A DNA stretch of 64,000 nt from Embiotoca jacksoni. Lineage: Eukaryota > Chordata > Actinopteri > Embiotocidae. Under the pieces are notes generated by a model. It made no database searches. It worked only from the letters and a program-made list of their open reading frames with translations, and had not been told where the DNA came from. Made by a program: the position numbers and the translations under genes. The stretch lies in NCBI GenBank assembly GCA_022577435.1, contig JAKOON010000096.1, forward strand, positions 748,001-812,000, read 5' to 3'. The number at the start of each line of letters is the position of its first letter. Positions within the stretch are counted from its first letter, which is position 1. Shown piece by piece: positions 1 through 10,689 of the stretch.

Positions 1-734
1 TAAGTTATTTAGCAACAGATCAGTAACATTATTAGGTATAAAAAAAGCATTTCAGAGAGGCAGTCAAGAGCGGGGTTCTCCACTCTGTGAAAGAGTATGT
101 GGCGAAATAAAAAATAAAATCATTGAATGATTCGGAGAATCTGGAGAAATCTCTGTACGCAGAGGACAAGGCCAAAAACGATCATTCAATGGCCGTGGTT
201 TTTGTGCCCTCAGGCAACACTGCATTTAAAAAAAAGACACAATTCTGTCGTGGAAATCTTTGTCTAGGCTAAGAAACACTTCCAAAGATTAAAAAAAACA
301 ACCCGACGCATTGTCATGATCCCACTTTTTCTGAGTCCGTGTTCATTTAAGCTGGACCGAGGCGAAGTGGAAAACTGTTGTGTGGTTTGATGAATCAATA
401 TTTGATATTCTTTTTGGAAACCATTGACCTGTCACCCATTGAAAACATTTGGTGCATCACAAAAAATACGACAAAAGAGACCCCGAACTGTTGGTCAGCT
501 GAAATCCTCTATCTGGCATAAATGGGACATTTCACTTTCAAAACTCCAGAAACTTGTCTCCTCAGTTTCCAAACATTTACAGAGTTTTGTAAAAAGAAGA
601 GATGATGCAACAGTGGTAAACGTGTCCCTGTCCCAACATGTTTCAAACATGTTGCTGGCATCAAATTCAAAATGAGCACATATTTATCATACAACAATAA
701 AATATCTGAGTTTTAACATTTGAAATGTTGTCTT
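1..734 (+). pseudogene. Tc1/mariner remnant with internal deletion, cut by window start
   Basis: This is a decayed Tc1/mariner transposase and its 3' flank. The 5' part (about 50-300) matches the helix-turn-helix region, with a run reading RESGEISVR (about 138-165). The part at about 350-420 carries the piece leading to the catalytic core. Positions 424-660 read like the C-terminus, with RQKRPRTVGQLKSS and KLQKLVSSVSKHLQS. The central DDE region between about 420 and 430 is deleted, so the element cannot be active. It continues upstream of base 1, and its usual right end is missing. Short pieces of what looks like the same terminal sequence recur at 6515-6581 and 9660-9735. Family assignment is from recognition of the conserved C-terminal pattern; subfamily is not determined. 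Confidence 0.7.
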
Positions 735-768
735 TGGTCTATTTGCAATTAAATAGACAAATAGACCA
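735..768. repeat. Perfect 11-bp inverted repeat (hairpin)
   Basis: TGGTCTATTTG (735-745) and CAAATAGACCA (758-768) are exact reverse complements separated by 12 bases. It lies at the junction between the Tc1 remnant and the L2 LINE 3' end. It may be a by-product of the deletion that removed the Tc1 right end. Confidence 0.7.
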
Positions 769-1008
769 TTCAATTTAACTTTATTTATATACAGTGCATC
801 CGGAAAGTATTCACAGCGCTTCACTTTTTACACATTTTGTTATGTTACAGCCTTATTTCAAAATGGATTAAATTCATTTTTTTTCTCAAAATTCTACACG
901 CAATATTCCATAATGACAAAGTGAAAATAGTTTGTTTAAAATTTTTGCAAATCTATTAAAAATAAAGAACGAAAATATAACATGTACATAAGTATTCACA
1001 GCCTTTGC

Positions 1009-2025
1009 TCAATACTTTGTTGAAGCACCTTTGGCAGAAATTACAGCCTCAAGTCTTTTTGAGTATGATGCTATAAGCTTGGCACACCTATTCTTGGGCA
1101 ATTTCTCCCATTCTTTGCAGGACCTCTCAAGCTCCATCAGGTTGGATGGGGAGCGTCGGTGCACAGCCATTTTCAGATCTCTCCAGAGATGTTCAATCGG
1201 GTTCAAGTCTGGGCTCTGCCTGGGCCTCTCAAAGACATTCACAGAGTTGTCCCGAAGCCATTCCTTTGTTATCTTGGCTGTGTGCTTCGGGTCGTTGTCC
1301 TGTTGGAAGATGAACCTTCGCCCCAGCCTGAGGTCCAGAGCGCTCTGGAGAAGGTTTTAATCAAGGATGTCTCTGTACATTGCTGCATTCATCTTTCCCT
1401 CCATCCTGACTAGTCTCCCAGTTCCTGCCGCTGAAAAACATCCCCACAGCATGATGCTGCCACCACCATGCTTCACTGTAGAGATGGTATTGGCCAGGTG
1501 ATGAGCGGTGCCTGGTTTCTCCCAAACATGACGCTTGGCATTCAGGCCAAAGAGTTCAATCTCTGTTTCATCAGACCAGAGAATTTAGTTTCTCATGGCC
1601 TCACAGTCCTTCAGGTGCCTTTTGGTAAACTCCAGGTGGGCTGTCATGTGCCTTTTACTGAGGAGTGGCTTCCGTCTGGTCACTCTGCCATACAGGCCTG
1701 CTTGGTGGAGTGCTGCAGAGATGGTTGTCCTTCTGGAAGGTTCTCCTCTCTTCACAGAGCAACGTTGGAGCTCTGTCAGAGTGACCATCGGGTTCTTGGT
1801 CACCTCCCTGACTAAGGCCCTTCTCCCCCGATCGCTCAGTTTGGCCGGGCGGCCGACTCTAGGAAGAGTCCTGGTGGTTCCAAACTTCTTCCATTTACGG
1901 ATGATGGAGGCCACTGTGCTTATTGGGACCTTCAATGCTGCAGACATTTTTCTGTACCCTTCCCCAGATCTGTGCCTCAATACAATCCTGTCTCGGAGGT
2001 CTGCAGACAATTCTTTGGATTTCAT
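1009..2025 (-). pseudogene. Tc1 transposase, copy 1, inactivated
   Basis: Starts at 2025 with MKSKELSADLRDRIV. It carries the N-terminal paired-like helix-turn-helix (MSAALKVPISTVASIIRKWKKFG) and a GRPAKLS linker, then a stop at about 1585. The C-terminal block 1242-1009 keeps SPDLNPIEHLWRDLK, which holds the catalytic glutamate. The span is about 339 codons against 346 in the intact relatives at 31485-32525 and 39554-40594, so small deletions as well as stops are present. The product would bind the terminal repeats and cut and paste the element at TA sites, but this copy cannot encode it. Confidence 0.88.
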
Positions 2026-2231
2026 GGCTTGGTTTGTGCTCTGACATGCACTGTCAACTGTGGGACCTTATATAGACGGTGTGTATCTTTCCGAATCATG
2101 TCCAATCAACTGAATTTACCACAGGTGGACTCCAATCAAGCTGTAGAAACATGTCAAGGATGATCAGTGGAAACAGGATGCACCTGAGCTCAATTTTGAG
2201 TGTAATGGCAAAGGCTGTGAATACTTATGTA

Positions 2232-2394
2232 CAGTTGAAACCAGAAGTTTACATACACTGTGCAAAAAGACACATAACACTTTTTTTCTCACTGTCTGAA
2301 GTTAAATCAGACTAAACCTCTCCTGTTTCAGGTCCGTTAGGATTACCAAAATTATTTAACTTTTGCTAAATGTCACAATAATGAGAAAGAGAAT
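2232..2394. mobile_element. Sleeping Beauty-like Tc1 terminal fragment nested in Tc1 copy 1
   Basis: Begins CAGTTGAAACCAGAAG immediately after a TA (2230-2231) and includes GTTTACATACAC, the direct-repeat core of Sleeping Beauty-type terminal repeats. It ends near GAGAAAGAGAAT without a matching right end, so only a terminal fragment is present. A near-identical copy opens at 63750 at the far end of the window. It interrupts the right terminal repeat of the host Tc1. Confidence 0.8.
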
Positions 2395-3140
2395 ATTTTG
2401 ATTGTTTTTGATTTTTCATAGATTTGCAAAAATTCCCAAAAATATGATTTCACATTGTCATTATGGGGTATTGTGTGTAGAATTTTGAGGGAAAAAAATG
2501 TATTTAATCCATTTTGGAATAAGGCTGTAATATAACAAAATGTGGAAAAAGTGAAGCGCTGTGAATACTTTCCGGATGCACTGTAGCACCAAGTCACAAC
2601 ATAGGTTATTTCATGGCACTTAACACTTTAAAGTCCTTACAACGAGACGTTACAATATTATACAGAGAAACCCAACAATTCCCATAGAAGCTCGGAGAGA
2701 AAAAACTCCTCTTTAAGGGAGAAAAACCTCCAACAGAGGGAAGGAAAAACTCCCTCTTAACAGGAAGAAACCTCCGACAGAACCAGGCTCAGAGGTGGGC
2801 GGCCATCTGCCTTGACCAGTTGGGGTGAGGGGAGAGCATAGAGAGAAAAGGACAGCATAGAGATAGAAGAGAAGAACTGTTGGTGGAGACGACAAGCGCA
2901 GGGCATGCAGCTCCATGGCGGGACATCTGCAAAAGAAAGAAGAGAAACTACGCGAGCGAGGGAACTAAATGGAGACAACAGACAATAAGAAAAAGCTATG
3001 GGAGAGAAAAGGATGGTGAGGTATGAGTCAGTTAAAGAGTAGGAGGAAAGAAAAGAAGCTCAGCATGTAACAGGGTCCCCCAGCCGCCTCGGCCTATAAC
3101 AGCATAACTAAGGGTTGGTTCAGGTCTACCCGAGCCAGCC

Positions 3141-6100
3141 CTAACTATAGGCTTTATCAAAAAGGAACGTTTTGAGTCTAATCTTAAAGCTAGAGAGGGT
3201 TTCTGCCCCCTCAAAAACAAACTGGGAGCTGGTTCCACAGGAGAGGAGCCTGAAAACTGAAGGCTCTCCCTCCCATTTTACTTCTGTAAACTTCTGTAAC
3301 CACAAGTAGACCAGTGTACTGAGAGCGAAGTGCTCTGCTAGGATTATATGGTTCTATAAGATCTCTAAGATATGATGGAGCCTGGTCATGTAGGGCTTTG
3401 TAAGTCATCAAAAGAATTTTAAATTATATTCTTGATTTCACAGGAAGCCAGTGAAGAGAAGCTAAAACTGGAGAAATATGATTTCTCTTGCTAAATCCCG
3501 TCAGTACTCTTGCTGCAGCATTTTGGATCAGCTGCAAAGTTTTTAATGAGTAATTTGGACATCCTAACAGCAAGGAATTACAATAATCTAGCCTAGAAGT
3601 AACAAACGCATGAATGAGTTTTTCTGCATCACGCTGAGGAAGGATTTTCCTGATTTTATTAATATTACATAGATTAAAGAAGGCAGTTCTGGAGATTTGC
3701 TTTATATGGTGTCTAAAGGACAAATCCTCATCAAAGATGACTCCAAGGTTCCTCACAGTTTTGCTGGAGGCCAAGACAACATCATCTGGAGTAACTAAGT
3801 GATTACAGAAAGAGTTTCTGAGGTGTTTAGGACCAAGTACAACTTCTGTTTTGTCTGAATTTAGAAACAGGACGTTTTTGGTCATCCAGGCCTTCATGTC
3901 TTTTCGACAGGCTTCAAGTTTTACTAACTGATTAGTTTCATCTGATTTTATAGAAAGATATAGCTGAGTGTCATCTGCATAACAATGGAAGTTTATGCAG
4001 TGCTTCCTGATGACATCTCCTAATGGAAGCATGTACAAAGTAAAAAGTATCGGGCCTAACACTGAGCTTTGTGGAACTCCATAACTAACTCTTGTTTGTC
4101 TGGAAGACTCATTGTTGACATGGACAAATTGGAATCTATCTGATAAGTAGGATTTGAACCAGTCTAATGCAGTTCCTTTAATCCTCGTAACATCTTCTAA
4201 TCTCTGTAATAAGATCGTATGATCAATCGTATCAAAAGCAGCACTGAGGTCCAGAAGAACAAGTACAGAGATGAGTCCATTATCTGAGGCTAATAAAAGG
4301 TCGTTAGTAACTTTCACCAGAGCTGTTTCTGTGCTATGATGAACTCTAAAGCCTGACTGAAAATCTTCAAACAAATCATTCCTTTGTAAATGATCACAAA
4401 GTTGATTTGTAACAACTTTTTCAAGGATTTTAGAAATAATCATCAGGTTGGAAATTGGTCTGTAGTTTCATAAAACAGCTGGATCAAGAGTCTGCTTTTT
4501 AAGTAAAGGTTTAATTACAGCCACTTTAAAAGCCTGCGGTACATAGCCGGTTACAATAGAAAGGTTGATCTGATCTAATATGGAAGTATTAATTAAAGGG
4601 AAGACTTCCTTAAAAAGTTTAGTTGGGATGGGATCTAACAGACAGCTAGAGGATCCAGATGAAGAAATAATTTGAGTTAACTCAGAGAGCTCAACAGGAG
4701 AGACATTTTCCAAGTATACATCTGGTCCTACAGTTGCTTCCAGGGCTGCTGTGCTTAACATCACATCAGTGATGGTGGCAGGAAGGGTCTGCCCGATTCT
4801 CTCCCTAATAGTAAGAATTTTATTCGTAAAGAAGTTAATGAAGTCAGTACTGCTGAGAGCTGAAGGAATAGAGGGCTCAACAGAACTGTGACTCTTTGTC
4901 AGCCTGGCTACAGTGCTGAAAAGAAACCTGGGATTGTTCTTGTTCTATTAATGATGAATAATACAAAGTCCTGGCCTTACGAAGAACTTTCTTATATATT
5001 ATTAGACTATCCTCCCAGGCCAGGTGAAATTTTTCTAAATTAGTGGAACGCCATTTCCTTTCCAGCTTTCTAGTCCCCTGCCTAGCAGAGTGTAGTTCTG
5101 AGTTGTACCATGGAGACAACTTCCTCTGATTCATTACTCTCTTCTTCAGAGGGGCAACATCATCTAGAGTTGTAGCGGAGATACTGCAGTGTTTTCTACC
5201 AGATGATCCACTTGTGTGGGACTAAGATCAACGTAGATGCCTTCCACTGCTTCAACACACTGCATCGAAGAGGATAAGCATGTAACAGCTTCCTTAAACT
5301 TGGCCACGGCATTATGTGACAGACATCTACTGTAGTGGGATTTATTCCCACATGCTGTGTAGTCCATTATTGTAACTTCAAATGTTAATAAGAAGTGGTC
5401 CGACAAAACAGGGTTTTGAGGAAATACAATTACATTTTCAGTTTCCATGCCATACGACAGAACCAGATCGAGGGTGTGGTTACCACGGTGACTGGGTTTA
5501 TTTACATCCTGAGAAAAGCCTATAGAATCTAATAATGAGCTAAAAGTAGAACTGAGGCTGTCGTTGTCCATGTCAACATGAATGTTAAAGTCTCCTACTA
5601 TCATGACTTTATCTGAACTCAGCACTAAATCTGATAAAAAGTCAGTTAGAAACTCTGAATAAGGACCAGGTGGGCAATAAACAACAACAAATAGAATCGG
5701 TTTCTCTGCTTTCCAGTTTGGGTGTGAGAGACTAAGAGTCAGACTCTCAAATGAATTATAACTAAGTTTAGGCTTTGGATTAATTAATAAACTTGAGTGA
5801 AAGATTGCTGCCACTCCTCCTTGGTCTGAATCTCTAGGAATATGATAATTAATATGACTGGGAGGAGTTGCTTCATTAATACTAACATATTCTTCCTGTT
5901 GCAGCCAGGTCTCTGTGAGACAGAGTAAATCAATCTGATGATCAGTTATCAAGTCATTTACTAACAGAGATTTAGACAAGAGAGATCTGATATTTAATAG
6001 TCCGCTTTTAATTGTCAGATTTTTTTGATCCATTAATTTGGTAGGATACATTTTTATTACATTTTTATTGATACATCTTTTCTTGAGTTTTTTAAATATA

Positions 6101-6204
6101 GGTGGTCTGGGTACAGACACAACCTCTATAGGATGTTGATGGTTTTGAGTGAGTGACAGCTCTAAAGAAGCTGCAGAGGAGTGTGTAAGACTGCAACTCT
6201 GCAT
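3141..6204 (-). pseudogene. L2-type LINE ORF2: endonuclease plus reverse transcriptase, broken
   Basis: ORF2 starts near 6204. The first 346 codons (to 5164) form an apurinic/apyrimidinic-type endonuclease, with LLNIRSLLSK, CLTETWLQ, VGDFNIHVD and LSDHFLLTF in the expected order. A spacer piece follows (5134-4877), then reverse transcriptase split over 4764-4468 and 4443-3424. RT motifs visible are LLDLSAAFDTIDHTIL, GVPQSSVLGP (Ser where Gly is usual) and YADDTQLYL. The C-terminal region with LLWNQLPVC lies at 3411-3211, and the expected stop is at 3141. Stops and frameshifts separate these blocks, so no full protein can be made. In the family this protein nicks target DNA and copies the RNA in the nucleus. 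Confidence 0.85.
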
Positions 6205-6225
6205 CCTGGCCTCAACCCTGGGATG

Positions 6226-6498
6226 TCAGGTTTTAGGGCTGTTAAGAGACATGGCCATATTTTTAGAAAGAAGAGCTGCACCATCCAAAGTAGGATGGAT
6301 GCCGTCTCTCCGGATCAGACCAGGTTTCCCCCAGAAAGTATTCCAATTGTCAATGAAGCCCACATTGTTAGCGGGACACCACCTCGACAACCAGCGGTGA
6401 AGTGAAGACATACGGCTAAACATATCATCACTGGTCCGGTTAGGAAGGGGTCCAGAGAAAACTATGGAGTCTGACATCATTTTTGCAAAGTTGCACAC
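6226..6498 (-). pseudogene. L2-type LINE ORF1 tail with SGNH esterase block
   Basis: Ninety codons directly upstream of ORF2 on the minus strand. The visible segment includes FIDNWNTFWG followed by RRDGIHPTLDGAALLSKNM. The DGIHPT run matches the last conserved block (Asp-x-x-His) of SGNH/GDSL esterases, a domain known in ORF1 of CR1- and L2-type LINEs. The catalytic Ser block would lie further 5' and is absent because the element is truncated at about 6500. ORF1 stops at 6226 and ORF2 begins 22 bases later, the compact arrangement expected for these LINEs. The esterase role is inferred from family knowledge. Confidence 0.7.
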
Positions 6499-6514
6499 CG
6501 ATTCAACATTAACT

Positions 6515-6581
6515 GATCATTGTATTCCGTTTGTATTTACATTTCACTCAATGTCTCAACTTTTTTGTAAACAGAGTTGTA
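6515..6581 (+). mobile_element. Solo right end of the Tc1 family seen at 1-734
   Basis: Contains GATCATTGTATTCCGTTTGT and TTTACATTTCAC, then AACAGAGTTGTA, the pattern of the right terminus of this Tc1 family. It abuts the truncated 5' end of the L2 LINE. No transposase sequence accompanies it. Confidence 0.5.
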
Positions 6582-6643
6582 CTTTCCATATTTCTTTCCT
6601 TTGTATTCATTAATTAGTCACTTAAATCTCGCAACTTCTCTGA

Positions 6644-7655
6644 CTACCCTTGATCAGTCAGATAATTTTTGTAGACCTCCCTTTCTCTTAGTGATATACA
6701 CAAGTCCCTTGCAGAGTTCAGATCATCTCTCATCATTTCGCCCATCTTATGTTCCCTGTTGGACAGTTCCTTTTGCCAAAGACACTTTGGTCCTGTGAAG
6801 CAGTTTGAGGTGAGAAGTTCCTCTGCATTCATCGAGAGGCATGATCTGCTGGATTGTCTCTGCAACATTAGCCCTTCGCTCAGGGTTTGTACTTGACTCC
6901 TTCTGGCATCATGTTTAGATAGCCGGAAATGGCTATGCAATCCACCCAAAAGAGATCTTGTAACATGTTGCTGATTCAAACTGCAAGAATTACCAATTAA
7001 TTAAAGTCTCAATATCCATGTGACATTTGTAGGTAAAATTGCAGGTAGCAATGGACTGGTCAGATTTGTTGATGACTTGCAGGTAAGTACATTTACCATA
7101 TTCAGATGCACTTGCATCTGTAAAAGGCTGAAACTCAAATTTTTTTACTTCGTCAAAACTTGAAGGTAAGAAATACCTTTCGGTTTGCATTTCAGCCAGA
7201 TTGGGTAGGTCTCTGATTCAGGACTGCCACTGAGGTCCCACATTTTCTTGAAGTTCCTTCTCCCATCTGTACATTTGTATTTGTTTCCCTGAAAGGACAA
7301 AGGGTGCTATGAACCCCAGGTGATAATATATAGAGGCAACAGTAGAAAGCACACCACTTTTTGCTTGCAGGTTGGGTTTAACTTTAACTCTAAATTTAAA
7401 TGAATCAGATGTGATGCACTATTCTACTCCAAGAGCTCTCTCTATATGTGGTGAATTCAGAGCCATGACTAGATCTTTTATTGCAGCACATTCTTCTTCT
7501 GAGATAGTTGCCATTACATTCTCACAGATAGAATAAAACTTGCTATTTGTTCTCGATTCTTTGATGAGTTGAATGGCTTTCATCTCAATTTGAACATTTT
7601 TGAGACTATATAGCCTGATGGTGTGGTTTCCAATAGGGACGAGCGAGTACACCAT
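6644..7655 (-). pseudogene. BEL/Pao LTR-retrotransposon pol fragment
   Basis: Read on the minus strand from 7655 down to about 6644. At 7380-7290 it gives GVLSTVASIYYHLGFIAPF, the BEL/Pao hallmark between reverse transcriptase and RNase H. It is followed by GKQIQM and, near 7140-7080, FEFQPFTDASASEYG of the RNase H-like region. Further on, 6860-6780 reads LLTSNCFTGPKCLW, typical of the segment before integrase. Stops and frameshifts break the reading frame into three pieces, and no LTRs adjoin it. The annotation rests on recognised family motifs. It is a dead internal fragment. Confidence 0.75.
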
Positions 7656-7839
7656 TATCTGTATCTGTATCTGTTAAACCAATAAAATAATCTGGATCCG
7701 TACTCCAATGGTGTGGGGCTTAAACCCGAAGTGGGCGGTGCTTGGACTGATGTGAAGGTTTCCGAGAGATTGCCAGTGAAAGAAAATGAGAAGCCTACTA
7801 CACTGTGGAAAAACAGATAGAGGTAGACAGTGAAAGGCA
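7636..7839. repeat. Possible dispersed repeat piece
   Basis: The stretch opening GGGACGAGCGAGTACACC with TATCTGTATCTGTATCTG resembles termini of a non-autonomous fish repeat, but no partner end is visible. It separates the BEL/Pao fragment from the solo LTR. Weak call. Confidence 0.3.
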
Positions 7840-7844
7840 ATGAC

Positions 7845-8799
7845 TGTGAGGATTCCTGTCTGACCCTAGTGTGTTTTCCTCTGTTTTCCCCCCGATTACC
7901 TCTCCTCGTGTTTTGTCATTGCCCTGTCTGTTATTGTTGTTGTGCCTGTCTCTTTGCAGTATCCGCTTCCGAATACCTGTCACCATCACGCCCCTCTCTG
8001 TGGGCACAGCTGGTCCTGATTCCGCTGATCACTGAACTGGCATTAATAATCCAGCCATTCTCTGTCCCGTTGTCAGTCCGTCCGTTTACCTACCTGGTAT
8101 ATCGTCCCCGTAAATTTGTTCGTTTCACTCAGTGAAGTTCCGGTTCTGACTCTCTGTTTGTCTCAAGCTTACCTGCTGTCCAGTGTTGAGCCACGGGTTC
8201 TCACCTGCACGAAGAAAGCGTCGAGTTCGTTCCTCGGAGATCATCTGTCGACGCTTTAGCAATCCTGTGTCGATCCTCGGGCATCACACAGTTGACTCTG
8301 ACTCGCTGCCCTGTGTCGGACCATGGGAAGCCACACAGTGATCCAGCCTGCCCCCTGGTGTAGGACCTCGGGATTCCACACCAGGTGAGCCTGTCTGCTG
8401 CTCTTGTGTCGGGCCTCAGGATTCCACACAGTGGAGCCACGGCCACTCGGAAAAATCTCTGCCTGTCTTCCAAGTCAAGTCGCATTTGCGGCATAGCCAG
8501 TTTCCGGCTCGGATCCGAATGGAGCGCGAGGACGCGCTTTCCGTTTTCACGTGACTGTTCCTACTGATCGTACGAGCCCGGAGTGGCTGCTGAGTCTGCT
8601 CTCGGCTCCAGAGGTGAGAGAGCAAGGAGGAGCCTGCTCCTGGACATTTGGCCTCTGGCCGCCTCTCAACCTGACTTTGTGTGCTTCACCCTGTTTTTTG
8701 TCCCTACCTGAGAGAAATAAACTTCCCTGGTTTTCAAGAAAAGGATTCTGTTGTACTGTGTCTGCATCTGGGGCCATTAAACATCTTCACCACATAACA
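7845..8799 (+). mobile_element. Solo LTR, 955 bp, 5-bp target duplication ATGAC
   Basis: Starts TGTGAGGATTCCTG and ends CACATAACA, that is TG...CA termini. ATGAC occurs at 7840-7844 and again at 8800-8804, a perfect 5-bp target duplication, so this is a solo LTR left by recombination of a full retrotransposon. A polyadenylation signal AATAAA lies near 8718. The first 100 bases resemble the LTR piece at 47240-47415. No internal retroelement sequence adjoins it. Superfamily (Gypsy is likely) is not provable from the LTR alone. It contains the hairpin array at 8265-8431. Confidence 0.85.
8265..8431 (+). repeat. Four hairpin-forming repeat units inside the LTR
   Basis: Each unit has a stem arm, a GGACCTCGGGATT-like centre and the complementary arm. 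The arm pairs are: CTGTGT 8265-8270 with ACACAG 8286-8291; CTGTGT 8311-8316 with ACACAG 8333-8338; CCTGGTGT 8354-8361 with ACACCAGG 8378-8385; TTGTGT 8404-8409 with ACACAG 8426-8431. The third unit changes both arms together, and the fourth allows a G-U pair. Confidence 0.65.
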
Positions 8800-8804
8800 A
8801 TGAC

Positions 8805-9659
8805 ACCCAGTGAACAACCACCAACAGTTATGTTGAAAAAAGGAAAAGACTGAAAACAGCCAACAAGCATAACAAGAGAGGACTCTGCCATAGCATCCTG
8901 AACGTATGCTGGGACAATTGGAATACGCATTGGGATTTGTGCATTGTGACCCTTTTGCATTGAGGAGAGAGCAATAGATTTGCTACAGGATGGCCTCCTC
9001 GGGGGATACCTTCCAACAAAGGGAAGATGAGAACGCTCTGAATAACAAGCTCTGTATATAAGGGAGGGAAAATGTAAAGATAAATGGTTTGTATGAACCT
9101 TCAGCTAAAAATCGTTTTGATGTGTTTGATACAATGTCCTCAAAGGCACGGCCACAGGGTTGAGGCAGAGACACAGAAAAAACAAAGAGAGAAAATGTGG
9201 AGTACAGCTGGAGAGGAGAGAGAGGGAATGAAGAAAAGAAGGGGGATGAGAAGAAAAGGGGAGCGAAAGACAAAGGCATGAGTACACAGGGAATAACCTC
9301 TCCATATCTGGGCCATGAAAGCAACCATAGGGGAACCTGAGGGAGCTTTGTTGTGTTTTTGAGTCTTCACGTTCTGTGAGAACACGAGCTTCTCCCCTCA
9401 GCCACTCATCAAAAGACAGGAGCTTTCTGATCTGAATGCTTAAGAGCACAAAAAAACCTTAGGAGTAGAGGCAAAAATGAGGAAAACAATACAGTTTCAG
9501 TTAATAAGCATTCATTTCAGGAAAACTGGTACAAAATGTGATCTATTATGTTACGTTGAAGATCAAGATGTCATAACTAAAAGAAATTATCTCATAAATA
9601 CCAGCTCAAGATCTCATGATTTCAAAATGTTTTATTTCCAATTACATATGGGTTTATGT
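8805..9659. other. No gene recognised
   Basis: Single-copy-looking sequence with a purine-rich stretch at about 9160-9280. I see no coding motif, RNA gene or repeat family that I can name. Confidence 0.5.
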
Positions 9660-9735
9660 GATTTACAAATCATCGCATTCTGTTTTTATTTACATTTTAT
9701 ACAGCATCCCAACTGTTTTGGAAACAGGGTTGTTA
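9660..9735 (+). mobile_element. Solo right end of the Tc1 family seen at 1-734
   Basis: Reads ATTTACAAATCATCGCATTC, then TTTTTATTTACATTTTATAC, and ends CAACTGTTTTGGAAACAGGG, the right-terminal pattern of this Tc1 family. No transposase is attached. Confidence 0.6.
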
Positions 9736-10689
9736 TTTTATTGGGGCCAAATGCCCTGCTCATTTAGTGGGAACAGCAGCACATTTGTTTTCTGTACTGA
9801 CTACCGGTCTTGCCTAATCACATCTCTTTCTGGTCCCATCCCTCCCCTCATGTTTCTCATGTCAGATGCCATGATTCAGAGTTAAAAACCTGTGGACTGA
9901 TCGTTTAAATAGGCAGACAAGAAGTTCTGGGCTAAAAAAAAAAATCAAATCTCTCAAGGTGGCCAAACGTGCCAAAGTAACCGATATGTTTGCTACTGGG
10001 ACCACAGTACTACCCTGCTCTGTGCAGCAACAGGAACTTGAAAGAGAGGAGAGCCGTGGCCACTACCAGGCAGAGGAGCAGAACAGTGACAAATGCCCAA
10101 TTTTTTTTCTCAACAGTAACAATTTCATTACTAAAGAAGTTTATGAAGTCATAACTGCAGCCAGAGGGTTGTTTTTCATGGTGTGGATCTGTGATTCCAA
10201 TTCAGTGAGCCTTGTCTCCAATACTGAGGAAATACTACAATTTATTATGAGAACCATTACCATTAGAGGAGGCCAAGGAATAACTAAATGTTTCAGAGTA
10301 GAAAAGAGTAGAAAAGAAAAGAAGGACCAAAGGAAGAGAGAGAAGCCATCACCGTTGCGTGTTAAATTAAGGTTACATTGTTAACAACTTGTTAAAATGA
10401 GTAGCAAGATTCTACTTAGTTTATTGTTTCATTTTGTTTTGCCTGTTGGACAAGCTTCTCATTTATCGCCTCCAGCGCTGGAGATCACTTGTGAGTAATC
10501 TAAAAGTAAGAGATTTTGCAAGAGGTACAGAATAAAGCAAATGTGCGTTATAATTTGAAATTAGCCAAATAACAGAGCGATTGAGTGATGGTAAATTAGG
10601 AAATATAAAATGAAATAGCAGACATATTTCCATGATTAGCAGGAATGACTGAAGTGACACAATACACCCACCGCCAATAATTTTTTTCC
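9736..10689. other. No gene recognised
   Basis: An open stretch at 9959-10384 (141 codons) has no recognisable domain, and its composition is like its surroundings. It is not called as a gene. Confidence 0.5.

Larger units (their letters stand above)
790..2585 (-). mobile_element. Tc1 element, CAGTGCATCCGG family, copy 1
   Basis: It starts TACAGTGCATCCGGAAAG at 790 and ends with the reverse complement at 2585, giving terminal inverted repeats of roughly 200 bp. The flanking TA lies inside the 3' tail of the L2 LINE. The right repeat is interrupted at 2232-2394 by another Tc1-type terminal piece. The transposase reads on the minus strand and is broken. A second copy lies at 56811-58422. Confidence 0.92.
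769..6505 (-). mobile_element. L2-clade (Maui-like) LINE, 5'-truncated, with nested Tc1
   Basis: A non-LTR retrotransposon read on the minus strand. It begins at about 6500 inside ORF1 and runs through endonuclease and reverse transcriptase. Its 3' tail would read CTATATAAATAAAGTTGAATTG, but a Tc1 (790-2585) has inserted there: 769-789 and 2586-2640 join to restore the tail. The 3' untranslated part is 2586-3140. The same 3' end recurs at 14488-14553, 18862-19948, 44978-45480 and 46645-46828, so this family was active repeatedly here. Clade call rests on the YADDTQLYL reverse transcriptase signature and the esterase-type ORF1 tail; L2 against a close CR1 relative is not settled. Confidence 0.85.

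Noticed and set aside
1595..2044. Long open frame opposite the Tc1 transposase (149 codons); similar mirrors at 39594-40049, 32030-32485, 57044-57517 and 57638-58174
   Set aside because: These are antisense shadows of the transposase reading frame, recurring in every copy at the same offset; they have no domain of their own.
10100..10384. Host gene exon in the 141-codon frame at 9959-10384
   Set aside because: No domain, no clear splice signals, and a plain Lys-rich C-terminus from purine-rich DNA.
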